The translations under genes and the position numbers were made by a program. The notes under the pieces were generated by a model that saw only the letters and a program-made list of their open reading frames with translations, was not told the DNA's origin and ran no database searches. A stretch of DNA of 49,618 nt. Source: a virus. Where the stretch lies: the IMG/VR virus record IMGVR_UViG_3300032087_000961, positions 1-49,618 of that record; one strand, written 5' to 3'. Shown piece by piece: positions 14,458 to 20,710 of this stretch (its first letter is position 1; every line of letters begins with the position of its first letter).

Positions 14458-14861
14458 AGCACTGGCCCTCTGTCTGGGTGGCAGTACATCTTTCTAGCTT
14501 TAATTGCAGTCACTTGCTTGTCATCCATAATAATTTTTCCAGAAGAGATACCGTCTAGTGCTGCTTTTATAATGTTGTCTAAATCAGGTTTTGTTGTATG
14601 CTGTAGAGCGCCATATTCAGCCTCCATGCGTTTTACCGTAGGCCACGATTTAGGTATTTCCATAAATGCAATAATATCTACTGCAACAAAACGTTCTGTC
14701 GGCTCTAGCTTTGCTTCTTGCATAGCTTTCCAAGCTGCTGCTTGAATACGACTTTCATATTCTTTTGTTTTTTCTGGCGTATATGCCTTGCCTGTCCTTG
14801 TAAATCTAGGTCTGCCCTTACCTTGTGGCTGTCCTGATATTTCCATTTCTACTTTATACAC
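14421..14861 (-). CDS. rusA: Holliday junction resolvase RusA
   Basis: The 146-residue protein has the start VEMEISGQPQGKGRPRFTRT and the catalytic segment KPDLDNIIKAALDGI (D93, D95, D103) followed by IMDDKQVTAI (D113, D114, K115). These are the diagnostic RusA features, and the length fits. RusA cuts four-way junctions, which helps resolve packaging concatemers and recombination intermediates. It is the only leftward gene between 11887 and 16379, and its 3' end overlaps the HNH-like gene convergently. Confidence 0.92.
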   Translation of the reverse strand: MYKVEMEISGQPQGKGRPRFTRTGKAYTPEKTKEYESRIQAAAWKAMQEAKLEPTERFVAVDIIAFMEIPKSWPTVKRMEAEYGALQHTTKPDLDNIIKAALDGISSGKIIMDDKQVTAIKARKMYCHPDRGPVLYVSVSWTDPEE

Positions 14862-14947
14862 TGCTTTTACCTGTCAATTGTTTTTTATTATTTATAGTTT
14901 TTATCAAATTTTTTTACAATCTCAGTAAATTAATTATACACAAGGGG

Positions 14948-14994
14948 TTGACAAGTCTCATATCTGATACTATATTAGTAATATAAAAGGAAGG
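14948..14994 (+). promoter_or_regulatory. Near-consensus sigma-70 promoter and ribosome site
   Basis: TTGACA (14948-14953), a 17-base spacer, then TATATT (14971-14976) form a strong bacterial promoter. AAGGAAGG (14987-14994) is an excellent ribosome site 6 bases before the ATG at 15001. It lies in the 139-base divergent gap between rusA and the small-gene operon. It probably drives early expression by host polymerase. Confidence 0.85.
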
Positions 14995-15000
14995 TACACA

Positions 15001-15240
15001 ATGGAAAATTACAAACATATACCAGTAGAGTTTCGTGGCTTTGAGTTTGACTTAGAGGTTTATTACACAACAACGGAAAGCCAGTTCAGTGATGAAGTAC
15101 AAGGAACTACCGTAGATTTCGACTACACTGATTTGCACAATCCTAGAAGGGCTAGGCCAATCTCAGCACGTTTAGCAAAAGCTATAATGGCAGAATATCA
15201 CGACAGTATCCAAGAACAATTATTAGACGGAGATATATAA
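15001..15240 (+). CDS. Unknown early protein behind a strong promoter
   Basis: The 79-residue acidic protein starts MENYKHIPVEFRGFEFDLEV. A beta-rich half with FDLEVYYTTTESQFSDEV is followed by HNPRRARPISARLAKAIMAE. The R-A-R-P segment and helical end are seen in small host-takeover-type phage proteins, but I do not recognise a family. It is the first gene after the best promoter in the window. Its last base overlaps the next ATG. Confidence 0.65.
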   Translation: MENYKHIPVEFRGFEFDLEVYYTTTESQFSDEVQGTTVDFDYTDLHNPRRARPISARLAKAIMAEYHDSIQEQLLDGDI

Positions 15241-15461
15241 TGCAATTACCAGACCTTAAAAAAGAAACTGTAGAACAACATATAGATTTTGCTTGGGATA
15301 CATTTACTAAAGGCTTTGGCACATACGCATCATTAGGTGATGCACAAGAAAAAGCGCACGTAATTATGAAAGACTTTGACGTAATAGATTTTCTATTAGA
15401 AGAAGAAATAGATGAAAAAGCAACAGAGTATTGGAACGAATATTGGAGTAAATACCAATGA
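15240..15461 (+). CDS. Unknown small acidic helical protein
   Basis: The 73-residue protein starts MQLPDLKKETVEQHIDFAWD. It is rich in Glu and Asp and likely helical (FDVIDFLLEEEIDEKATEYW). GGAG precedes its start. Start and stop overlap both neighbours (TAATG and ATGA), showing translational coupling. The function is unknown. Confidence 0.6.
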   Translation: MQLPDLKKETVEQHIDFAWDTFTKGFGTYASLGDAQEKAHVIMKDFDVIDFLLEEEIDEKATEYWNEYWSKYQ

Positions 15462-15550
15462 GTAGGCAAGATAGATGGATAGCTTTTTTGTGGGCGGTAA
15501 TGTTAGGCATTGCCGTTTATAACATAGATAAATTTTTTGTGGTGCAATAA
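15458..15550 (+). CDS. Tiny single-pass membrane protein (30 residues)
   Basis: The frame MSRQDRWIAFLWAVMLGI then AVYNIDKFFVVQ starts at the ATGA overlap with the preceding gene and ends where the next ATG begins (TAATG). About 17 hydrophobic residues form one membrane helix after a basic N-terminus. Both junctions are coupled, which supports a real gene. The function is unknown. Confidence 0.6.
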   Translation: MSRQDRWIAFLWAVMLGIAVYNIDKFFVVQ

Positions 15551-15747
15551 TGGAAACTTGGGAACAAATGACTGAGAGACATAAGCGTGAACGTTTTAAA
15601 CTAGTAGCGCAATTCTCTAAAAATACTACGCAAACAGAGGCAGCAAAAAAACTAAATATGTCTTTGCAAGCCTTAAACAACTTCGTCAAACGCAACAACA
15701 TACATTGGTGGGTTATCAAACAAGGTCAGCGCAGTGAAAAAACTTAA
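15550..15747 (+). CDS. Small HTH regulator
   Basis: The 65-residue protein has the helix-turn-helix TQTEAAKKLNMSLQALNNFV after an N-terminal helix (ERHKRERFKLVAQ-like region). It is probably a DNA-binding regulator of the early genes. It is coupled to the tiny membrane gene upstream and overlaps the next GTG start by 14 bases. Confidence 0.65.
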   Translation: METWEQMTERHKRERFKLVAQFSKNTTQTEAAKKLNMSLQALNNFVKRNNIHWWVIKQGQRSEKT

Positions 15748-15916
15748 TTATCAACAACAACAGGAGCTAAAGTATTTTAAACAACAAGAAGCAAAGTGGT
15801 TAGAAGAACGGTTTAAACATGACGCTGACCGCAATGCGTTAAGAAACTATGAGTATGCAAAGCGTGAACTAACAGACTACGTTAAGTTACTTAGACAAAA
15901 AGGGTATAATATATGA
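15734..15916 (+). CDS. Small coiled-coil protein with GTG start
   Basis: The 60-residue protein (MKKLNYQQQQELKYFKQQEA) starts with GTG inside the HTH gene, preceded by AAGG. It is highly charged and helical, with a glutamine-rich start. It ends LRQKGYNI and overlaps the next ATG. The function is unknown. Confidence 0.55.
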   Translation: MKKLNYQQQQELKYFKQQEAKWLEERFKHDADRNALRNYEYAKRELTDYVKLLRQKGYNI

Positions 15917-16119
15917 ACTACATTGAGGCATATAAAAAGAAGTTCAACAGAGAACCAACTGAAGATGAAATAGCAATTATGATGCAGTCAGTAGCTGTAG
16001 AAGATCAAGAAAACGCTAAACATAGATTTATGAAATTTAAACCAAAAGGCTTTGCAGCTAATTGTTATAAAGATTGTCGTGGGGCAGCCACAGGGGAACG
16101 TGGACTACCAAAATTATGA
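15913..16119 (+). CDS. Unknown small protein
   Basis: The 68-residue protein starts MNYIEAYKKKFNREPTEDEI with an ATGA overlap to the gene before. The C-terminus holds FAANCYKDCRGAATGERGLP. The two Cys and basic residues may bind metal or nucleic acid. No family was recognised. Confidence 0.58.
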   Translation: MNYIEAYKKKFNREPTEDEIAIMMQSVAVEDQENAKHRFMKFKPKGFAANCYKDCRGAATGERGLPKL

Positions 16120-16166
16120 TGAAAACTGCCCCATGCGAATAGTACAAAACCAATGGAGAAAACACA

Positions 16167-16379
16167 ATGATTAAATATTACACTTTTATGATTCTTACTT
16201 ATTTTGTTCAAGGCGAACCACTAACGCATCAAATACTATTTCCTAGCTATGACGCTTGCAGCTATTCTAAAGAGGCTATGTTCGATATAATGGAGCAACA
16301 CCACGATAATGTGCTAATACACTGTAAAGGCACTACACACGCCTCTAATAAGCTTGTAAAGCCTATGCCTAGACCTTGA
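16167..16379 (+). CDS. Small exported-type protein with two cysteines
   Basis: The 70-residue protein starts with hydrophobic YYTFMILTYFV, a possible short signal or anchor. This is followed by LFPSYDACSYSKEAMFD and VLIHCKGT. Two cysteines could form a disulfide outside the cytoplasm. The plan (hydrophobic start, S/YxxAC, then a C-terminal C) resembles the 53-residue protein at 18288-18449. It is the last gene before the rightward terminator. Confidence 0.55.
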   Translation: MIKYYTFMILTYFVQGEPLTHQILFPSYDACSYSKEAMFDIMEQHHDNVLIHCKGTTHASNKLVKPMPRP

Positions 16380-16390
16380 CATAATAAAAA

Positions 16391-16431
16391 TGAAACTTTA
16401 AAATTATATTTGCTTCTTTATTTTAGTTTCA
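16391..16431 (-). terminator. Weak leftward terminator-like hairpin
   Basis: TGAAACT (16391-16397) pairs with AGTTTCA (16425-16431). On the leftward strand the stem is followed by TTTTATTAT. The loop is long (27 bases) and the stem AT-rich, so it is a weak candidate end for the lysis transcript. Confidence 0.4.
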
Positions 16432-16479
16432 AAAAAGCAGTACCTCTGGGGATTGGTCTCCTTGGTTCGATGGATATGG

Positions 16480-16520
16480 AAACCTCAGTTAGTCTAACCG
16501 CTGACTGAGGTTTTTATTTT
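16480..16520 (+). terminator. Rho-independent terminator of the rightward operon
   Basis: AAACCTCAGT (16480-16489) and ACTGAGGTTT (16504-16513) form a perfect 10-bp stem with a 14-base loop, followed by TTATTTT. It closes the rightward operon just before the convergent endolysin gene, whose stop codon is at the end of the T-run. Confidence 0.85.
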
Positions 16521-17127
16521 AAGCTAACCATTTATAAATTTTCATAGTTTCTTCTTGGCGGTGCTTTAATCCATTGTAACCGCCATTAACTCTTTTTGTC
16601 AGGGCTTTTACGCTTTCATTAGTTGGCGCAACATCACACATTTCCCATAAATCATTTCTTTTGAAAAACCATAAAGCACTTTCCATAGGGTAATCTGTAG
16701 CAACTAAATCTGGATCTTTCATTACCTCTGGCAAATTCATGTCATTAGCAAACATCGCGTAATTTTCTTTGAAAGTGCATTGCAGAAAACCTCTGCCGCG
16801 CCATAGATACCCTTGACCGTCATTACCATAACGGTGACCATATACACGATCTGCTAGGGCTTGTGGGTTACGTGCACAACTTTCAGCATCTGCCTCTGTT
16901 TTAAAATACTTACCAAAAACTTTTAAAATAGCTTCTTTAGAATAATTTAAGTTTTCCTCTGTATATTTAAACGTACCACTTTCATGCACTAACTGCCCAA
17001 GAAAATGCGCCCCACGTTCTGGGTTTAGCACATAATGATTACAGATAGCTTTAGCGGTCTGTGGGCCAAAACTGCCATCAGCGTTTGCGTTTATTTTTGT
17101 TTGGAGTTTTTTAAGTGCATCACTCAT
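16519..17127 (-). CDS. Endolysin, GH19 chitinase-like
   Basis: The start at 17127 (MSDALKKLQTKINANADGSF) is supported by AAGGA upstream and the overlap with the preceding stop, giving 202 residues. A short peptidoglycan-binding-like start (DGSFGPQTAKAI) is followed by FLGQLVHESGTFKYTEENLN with the catalytic Glu at about 49 and a second Glu at about 57-58. LWRGRGFLQCTFKENY follows. These are GH19 lysozyme motifs. The enzyme cuts the glycan strands of the cell wall for lysis. It is the last gene of the leftward lysis cluster, after the spanin-like and holin genes. There is no signal peptide, so release depends on the holin. Confidence 0.88.
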   Translation of the reverse strand: MSDALKKLQTKINANADGSFGPQTAKAICNHYVLNPERGAHFLGQLVHESGTFKYTEENLNYSKEAILKVFGKYFKTEADAESCARNPQALADRVYGHRYGNDGQGYLWRGRGFLQCTFKENYAMFANDMNLPEVMKDPDLVATDYPMESALWFFKRNDLWEMCDVAPTNESVKALTKRVNGGYNGLKHRQEETMKIYKWLA

Positions 17128-17380
17128 TGATAAATTCCTTAGTGCCACATAATCGTTCATAAACCATATCGCTTGAATATGCTTCTGCCCATTTATTTTC
17201 CGTGAAAGTACAGAATGCCCATAGGTCATCAACGTCTTGGTCTATAAGACGTATAAGTTCATCTTGCGCTGATACAGTTTGTTTTAAGTGTTCCAAGTCA
17301 TGCACAAGCCCAGAAATATACCAGACCAGTGCAACCAACTGTACAGCCATTGCAAAAGCTAACCCAATATTTACCTTCAT
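17120..17380 (-). CDS. Membrane-anchored lysis-cluster protein (spanin-like candidate)
   Basis: The 86-residue protein has an N-terminal membrane helix (NIGLAFAMAVQLVALVWYIS) and then a charged coiled-coil region (LVHDLEHLKQTVSAQDELIR). This N-in, periplasmic coiled-coil layout is that of an inner-membrane spanin, though small phage proteins of unknown role (DUF7201-like) look the same. It lies between holin and endolysin, with 4- and 8-base overlaps. I see no outer-membrane spanin lipoprotein within it. Confidence 0.55.
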   Translation of the reverse strand: MKVNIGLAFAMAVQLVALVWYISGLVHDLEHLKQTVSAQDELIRLIDQDVDDLWAFCTFTENKWAEAYSSDMVYERLCGTKEFINE

Positions 17381-17835
17381 TTTTTTACACCATAATATTT
17401 AGAAACAGCGCGATTACCAAACCAGAAAGACATAATCGCTGCGAACAATCCTTGTGTTTCTGGCGTCCACATTAAAGGTATAGCGTCTTGCCAATTACCA
17501 CCTTCGTTAATAACCTTCATCATAACAACTACTTGTACGGCAACGAAAAGACCAAAAAAAGCATAAGTGATAATAGGGCGCACACTACCTCGTAATGCGT
17601 TGACAAAACCCCCTGCATCAATTGCATCATGTTTATACAATCCTTCTGTTTCTTTTATCTCTGCTTGCTTATCAATAATGTTTAGCTTTAGCTCATTACG
17701 CTTTGTCATCATTTCCATTTCAACTTGCATACGTTCCAAGTTGTGTTTGTGATCTTGACTAGCTTTGAAATAATTTAAAACTTCTGGCAAAAACGATGTA
17801 CCAAAACCTAATAAACTACCTAACAACGTCATCAT
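17377..17835 (-). CDS. Holin of the 3-TM / GTA type
   Basis: I choose ATG 17835 because GGAGAG lies 7 bases upstream, giving 152 residues. There is one N-terminal hydrophobic segment (LLGSLLGFGTSFLPEVLNYF), a charged coiled-coil (HNLERMQVEMEMMTKRNEL) and two C-terminal membrane helices (PIITYAFFGLFVAVQVVVMM, GLFAAIMSFWFGNRAVSKYY). This matches the GTA_holin_3TM family known from alphaproteobacterial gene transfer agents and phages. It opens the inner membrane for the endolysin. The start overlaps the EF-hand gene by 20 bases. Confidence 0.8.
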   Translation of the reverse strand: MMTLLGSLLGFGTSFLPEVLNYFKASQDHKHNLERMQVEMEMMTKRNELKLNIIDKQAEIKETEGLYKHDAIDAGGFVNALRGSVRPIITYAFFGLFVAVQVVVMMKVINEGGNWQDAIPLMWTPETQGLFAAIMSFWFGNRAVSKYYGVKK

Positions 17836-18181
17836 TGTTGCTCTCCATTTGAATGTTAGATTTTTTATTGTCAGCCTTTGCGCTGTAGGCATTAAAACCC
17901 ATGAAAGCGGCAACCACACCTGATGCGGCAATTACGTAAACTGAGGCAATATCTGTTATTAAACTAGCAGCTTTATCAAAGCCAAGAACAGACGCTAATA
18001 ATATTATAAATGGATAAATTAACATGCCAGCTAACGCAAATCCTGTAAATCTTCGCTCTGCGTTCCTCTTTAAATCGCGGTCTATCATTTCTAGTCTGCG
18101 ATCTTCTAAGGCAAGTTTATTCCATTCGTTGCGTTCTATAACGCCATTGCCGTTAATGTCAGCTTTATCAAATTCTGTCAT
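17816..18181 (-). CDS. EF-hand protein with two membrane helices
   Basis: The 121-residue protein begins with a calcium-type EF-hand loop, DINGNGVIERNEW (residues 8-20). It then has a helical linker and two membrane helices (FALAGMLIYPFIILLASVLG, LITDIASVYVIAASGVVAAF). Its start overlaps the preceding stop (ATGA), and the holin start lies within its end. A calcium sensor or second holin-like protein in the lysis cluster is plausible. Many marine phages have EF-hand or 2-TM genes here. The function is unproven. Confidence 0.68.
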   Translation of the reverse strand: MTEFDKADINGNGVIERNEWNKLALEDRRLEMIDRDLKRNAERRFTGFALAGMLIYPFIILLASVLGFDKAASLITDIASVYVIAASGVVAAFMGFNAYSAKADNKKSNIQMESNNDDVVR

Positions 18182-18291
18182 TTTTTTGACCTAGCATGTG
18201 CTATTGCTACTTTTTTGTCTTTGGTAATTATAACTACTTTTCCGTTTTTGTCATATACAATATATTTATTGCGAAATTGTTTCAGTATCAC
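18178..18291 (-). CDS. Tiny basic protein with GTG start (37 residues)
   Basis: The frame starts with GTG overlapping the preceding stop (GTGA), reads MILKQFRNKYIVYDKNGK, then VVIITKDKKVAIAHARSKK, and stops in an ATGA overlap with the EF-hand gene. Both junctions are coupled. It is very basic. The function is unknown. Confidence 0.5.
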   Translation of the reverse strand: MILKQFRNKYIVYDKNGKVVIITKDKKVAIAHARSKK

Positions 18292-18449
18292 CGTTCTATT
18301 TTAATACACACAACTTTAGAATTATTATTTGTAACTAATACTTTAGCTTCTTTAAGTGCCAATTTACATGCTTCTTCAGTGCTATGACTGCCAATATGAT
18401 AGTGGTCAAATGTTCCGCTTATAACCTGCAACCATAATAAAACCCACAT
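18288..18449 (-). CDS. Small exported-type protein (53 residues)
   Basis: The frame starts at 18449, where TAATG joins it to the 18449-18928 gene. It reads MWVLLWLQVISGTFDHYH, then IGSHSTEEACKLALKEAKV, then a C-terminal VVCIKIER. A short hydrophobic start and two cysteines suggest an exported protein with a disulfide. It is packed without gaps between two other genes in the lysis cluster. A role in cell-envelope disruption is possible, but no family was recognised. Confidence 0.55.
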   Translation of the reverse strand: MWVLLWLQVISGTFDHYHIGSHSTEEACKLALKEAKVLVTNNNSKVVCIKIER

Positions 18450-18928
18450 TACCAGCGCCCTTGTTTACTACCCCATAGGTAAAATATAAAAAATATAACT
18501 GCTGCACCAATGCTGAAAATTACTGCCCCAATAGCAAAATTAATAAGACTATCAATTTGCTGTTGTTTCCTATATACTTCGGCTTTTCGTTTTTTTCGCA
18601 TTTGCGCCTCTATTGCCAGGAGTTCTTCGTAGCCGCTTTTGCCGTAGTGCCACGTCACAAATTCTTTCATTTCTTCCCGAAGAGCCTGCATTTTCTTCTT
18701 ATGAGCGAAAATTTCCAGCGCGTTACTGCTATCACTGCCTTTAAATGTTTTCTGCCAGAAGGGTGGATTTTTCTCACGTTCTTCTAAATTACCCCAATCG
18801 CTAAAGGCTTGCCCCCAACTTATCATTTGATTTGTACAGTCTTGGAGATCACGGCCTGCCGCCACAGCGCCCTTGAGCGCCTTAAATGCGCCACTAGCCA
18901 AAGCTACACAACTGACGGGGTCAATCAT
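18449..18928 (-). CDS. Unknown protein with C-terminal membrane helix
   Basis: The 159-residue protein has an N-terminal helical part (IDPVSCVALASGAFKALKGA), a charged helical middle (LREEMKEFVTWHYGKSGYEE) and one C-terminal membrane helix (FAIGAVIFSIGAAVIFFIFY). The start is MIDPVSCVAL. It lies between head-completion-like genes and the lysis cluster, and overlaps the upstream gene by 4 bases. The topology resembles a tail-anchored membrane protein. The function is unknown. A structural or lysis role is inferred from context. Confidence 0.6.
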   Translation of the reverse strand: MIDPVSCVALASGAFKALKGAVAAGRDLQDCTNQMISWGQAFSDWGNLEEREKNPPFWQKTFKGSDSSNALEIFAHKKKMQALREEMKEFVTWHYGKSGYEELLAIEAQMRKKRKAEVYRKQQQIDSLINFAIGAVIFSIGAAVIFFIFYLWGSKQGRW

Positions 18929-19137
18929 TTTTTCATTAGCTGATGAACGTCTCTACGCATTTCTTTCTGATCTTCGCGCATTTCTTCCATCAGCTTTATC
19001 ATCATGTCTGTTTTCTGCTCTAAAAGTACAACTTTAGATTTATTAGTTAAAATATTATTCATTACCCACCACGCCGCAGCAATAAGTGCAGTGAATATAG
19101 CTATTAATATTGCTGTATAATCTGACATGGTTTTCAT
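18925..19137 (-). CDS. Small protein with N-terminal membrane helix and coiled coil
   Basis: The start is ATG 19137 (MKTMSDYTAILIAIFTALIA), right after the stop of the upstream gene, giving 70 residues. A membrane helix is followed by LLEQKTDMMIKLMEEMREDQ, which is coiled-coil. This layout is shared with phage haemolysin XhlA-like and i-spanin proteins. A longer frame from 19176 would overlap the upstream gene and has no ribosome site. A lysis role is inference. Confidence 0.58.
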   Translation of the reverse strand: MKTMSDYTAILIAIFTALIAAAWWVMNNILTNKSKVVLLEQKTDMMIKLMEEMREDQKEMRRDVHQLMKK

Positions 19138-19138
19138 T

Positions 19139-19423
19139 TTAAAATCCGTTTGCAATAAGTTTTGAAAATTCACCACTCATAAGTTTCTTTTTAACATATT
19201 CCATGAACTCTTGCGATCCTATTTTTGCACCACACTCCTTTGCCCACATTTCTGCAATGACAAAAGGAATAGATCCAGCCAAACGCATTTCGCTATTACG
19301 GTTATGACCGTCTATATTTCGCTCTTTGTTAAAATCAAGTATGCGCTGCACGTCCTGAGAACGCTGCACAATGAGTTTATCATCTTCTGTGTGGTAAGTG
19401 GTATCTAATATCGTATCGCTCAT
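19139..19423 (-). CDS. Small conserved head-module protein
   Basis: The start is ATG 19423 (MSDTILDTTYHTEDDKLIVQ), preceded by GGAGAAG and overlapping the upstream stop, giving 94 residues. The motifs VQRSQDVQRILDFNKERNID and MRLAGSIPFVIAEMWAKECG are seen in small proteins just downstream of SU10-type capsid genes. The exact role (head completion or virion component) is unknown to me. Confidence 0.6.
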   Translation of the reverse strand: MSDTILDTTYHTEDDKLIVQRSQDVQRILDFNKERNIDGHNRNSEMRLAGSIPFVIAEMWAKECGAKIGSQEFMEYVKKKLMSGEFSKLIANGF

Positions 19424-19656
19424 TCTGGGGCTTCTCCACCTTCCCACGCCTCATTCACATCTGGGGTGTTGGGATCATCTGCCATAAGTTGGCCTTTTTT
19501 ATTACGTGCTCGTTTAGGTTTATCTGTGACTTCTACTGCAAAACCATTTTCTATAAATACTTTCGCTTCTTCATCAGAAACTTCTACTTCTGCGCCTTGC
19601 TCTAATTGCTCTTCGTCGATAAAAGGTTTGCGATCTGTTGTTATTTTTATTTTCAT
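19420..19656 (-). CDS. Small capsid-module protein
   Basis: The 78-residue protein starts MKIKITTDRKPFIDEEQLEQ and contains VEVSDEEAKVFIENGFAVEV. It has an acidic end (DDPNTPDVNEAWEGGEAPE). The plan (short beta strand, GAEVEVSDEEA, ENGFA) is shared with the 42288-42503 protein in the siphovirus half (GEEYEVMDRIGQ, DRGYAEPA), both next to capsid genes. They may be distant relatives that stabilise or finish the capsid. Confidence 0.55.
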   Translation of the reverse strand: MKIKITTDRKPFIDEEQLEQGAEVEVSDEEAKVFIENGFAVEVTDKPKRARNKKGQLMADDPNTPDVNEAWEGGEAPE

Positions 19657-19675
19657 AAAATCCTCCGTAGGTAGA

Positions 19676-19691
19676 GGGGCATTTCTGCCCC
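19676..19691 (-). promoter_or_regulatory. GNRA-capped hairpin after the capsid gene
   Basis: In the leftward transcript GGGGCA, the loop GAAA, then TGCCCC makes a GC-rich 6-bp stem with a GNRA tetraloop, 12 bases after the capsid stop. No T-run follows. It is more likely an mRNA-stabilising or partial-termination element that favours high capsid expression. Confidence 0.6.
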
Positions 19692-19702
19692 CCTAGACTT
19701 TA

Positions 19703-20695
19703 TTATGATGCGTTTACGTCTGCAACGACACCATGTGCTTTTTGCGAAGTAACTTGAAGTCCATATTCGCAGCTTATTAGGCGGCGCTCTGACAGACCAG
19801 TTTTCGCTAATGGTTCTTGCTTCGCTGTTTGTAGATAAGCAACTTCCGCATAGTTTGGATCAAGAACAAATACATCTGGTGTATAGTCTACACTGCTAAC
19901 TGTGCGCACACGCATATGACGCGATGGCACGATCTGTAACTCACCAAAATCAGAAATGTACACATCAATAGCAGCATTTAGCTTGCTATCTTCTGCTTCC
20001 TTGTAACGTGTTGCGTTACCAGTGAATGTAGACATTTTTTGCTTTTGAGCTGATCCACAAAGTACAACAGTTGGCTGTGCACCTGCATCCCAACAAGAAG
20101 CAATTACTGTTTTAAGCAATGTTTCTGTTAAAGCACGTAGTGTACCGTCTGTTGCTGCTGCGTTGACAAACCCAGCCTCACCTGTTCCTGACGTAGTACC
20201 ATTAGCACCACCAGTACCACGCGAAACGTTTGAAGTTAAATAAGCTGGCAAGCCTGCTGTTTGTCTAGCAGTACCAGATGCACCTGCGCTGGCGGCTACG
20301 TTCGCCAATAACATGGCTTCCATATCCCGCTTTAACTCGCTTAGTTTGTAAGCAACTTGCTTTGCAACCGTTTGTGCATTTGCTACACCATTAACAGCTT
20401 GGTTAGTAGATGATACTTCTACAACTTTAGCTGAAATCTGTGTGTAACCACCTTTACGAACAGCATTAGTTGGCGCTGTATTAGACAACCCCACATCGCC
20501 CTCAATTTGGCGGTTTGCGGTAGTTGCTGCCAGGTCAACTTCACTCCATTCAAAGTAGGTATTATCGACATTACGAGAACCGATAGTGCTCATAAAAATA
20601 GTTTCAGTAGGGCTTATTGAGGCCATAGCTTCAGATAAATCTTCCCGAATTGTCGTGACGTCATACGTCTCGTTTGTATTTGCTGTAACAGCCAT
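19703..20695 (-). CDS. Major capsid protein, SU10 (DUF5309) type
   Basis: The 330-residue protein has the start NETYDVTTIREDLSEAMASI, then ISPTETIFMSTIGSRN, YFEWSEVDLA, GGYTQISAKVVEVSSTNQAV, a loop with TAGLPAYLTSN, and VFVLDPNYAEVAYL. These are features of the SU10-type capsid family (PF17236, from memory), an HK97-fold protein of short-tailed phages. It lies directly downstream of the scaffold gene. It is unrelated to the HK97-like capsid in the 42558-45206 fusion. Confidence 0.88.
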   Translation of the reverse strand: MAVTANTNETYDVTTIREDLSEAMASISPTETIFMSTIGSRNVDNTYFEWSEVDLAATTANRQIEGDVGLSNTAPTNAVRKGGYTQISAKVVEVSSTNQAVNGVANAQTVAKQVAYKLSELKRDMEAMLLANVAASAGASGTARQTAGLPAYLTSNVSRGTGGANGTTSGTGEAGFVNAAATDGTLRALTETLLKTVIASCWDAGAQPTVVLCGSAQKQKMSTFTGNATRYKEAEDSKLNAAIDVYISDFGELQIVPSRHMRVRTVSSVDYTPDVFVLDPNYAEVAYLQTAKQEPLAKTGLSERRLISCEYGLQVTSQKAHGVVADVNAS

Positions 20696-20710
20696 TTTTT
20701 AGTCCTTTCG

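Noticed and set aside
16133-16174. 13-residue frame (MRIVQNQWRKHND) overlapping the start of 16167-16379
   Set aside because: Too short, no ribosome site of its own, and nothing beyond a one-frame overlap supports it.
16440-16480. tRNA-like GGTTCGAT segment
   Set aside because: The bases around it do not fold into a cloverleaf, and there are no matching acceptor arms. No tRNA was seen anywhere in the window.
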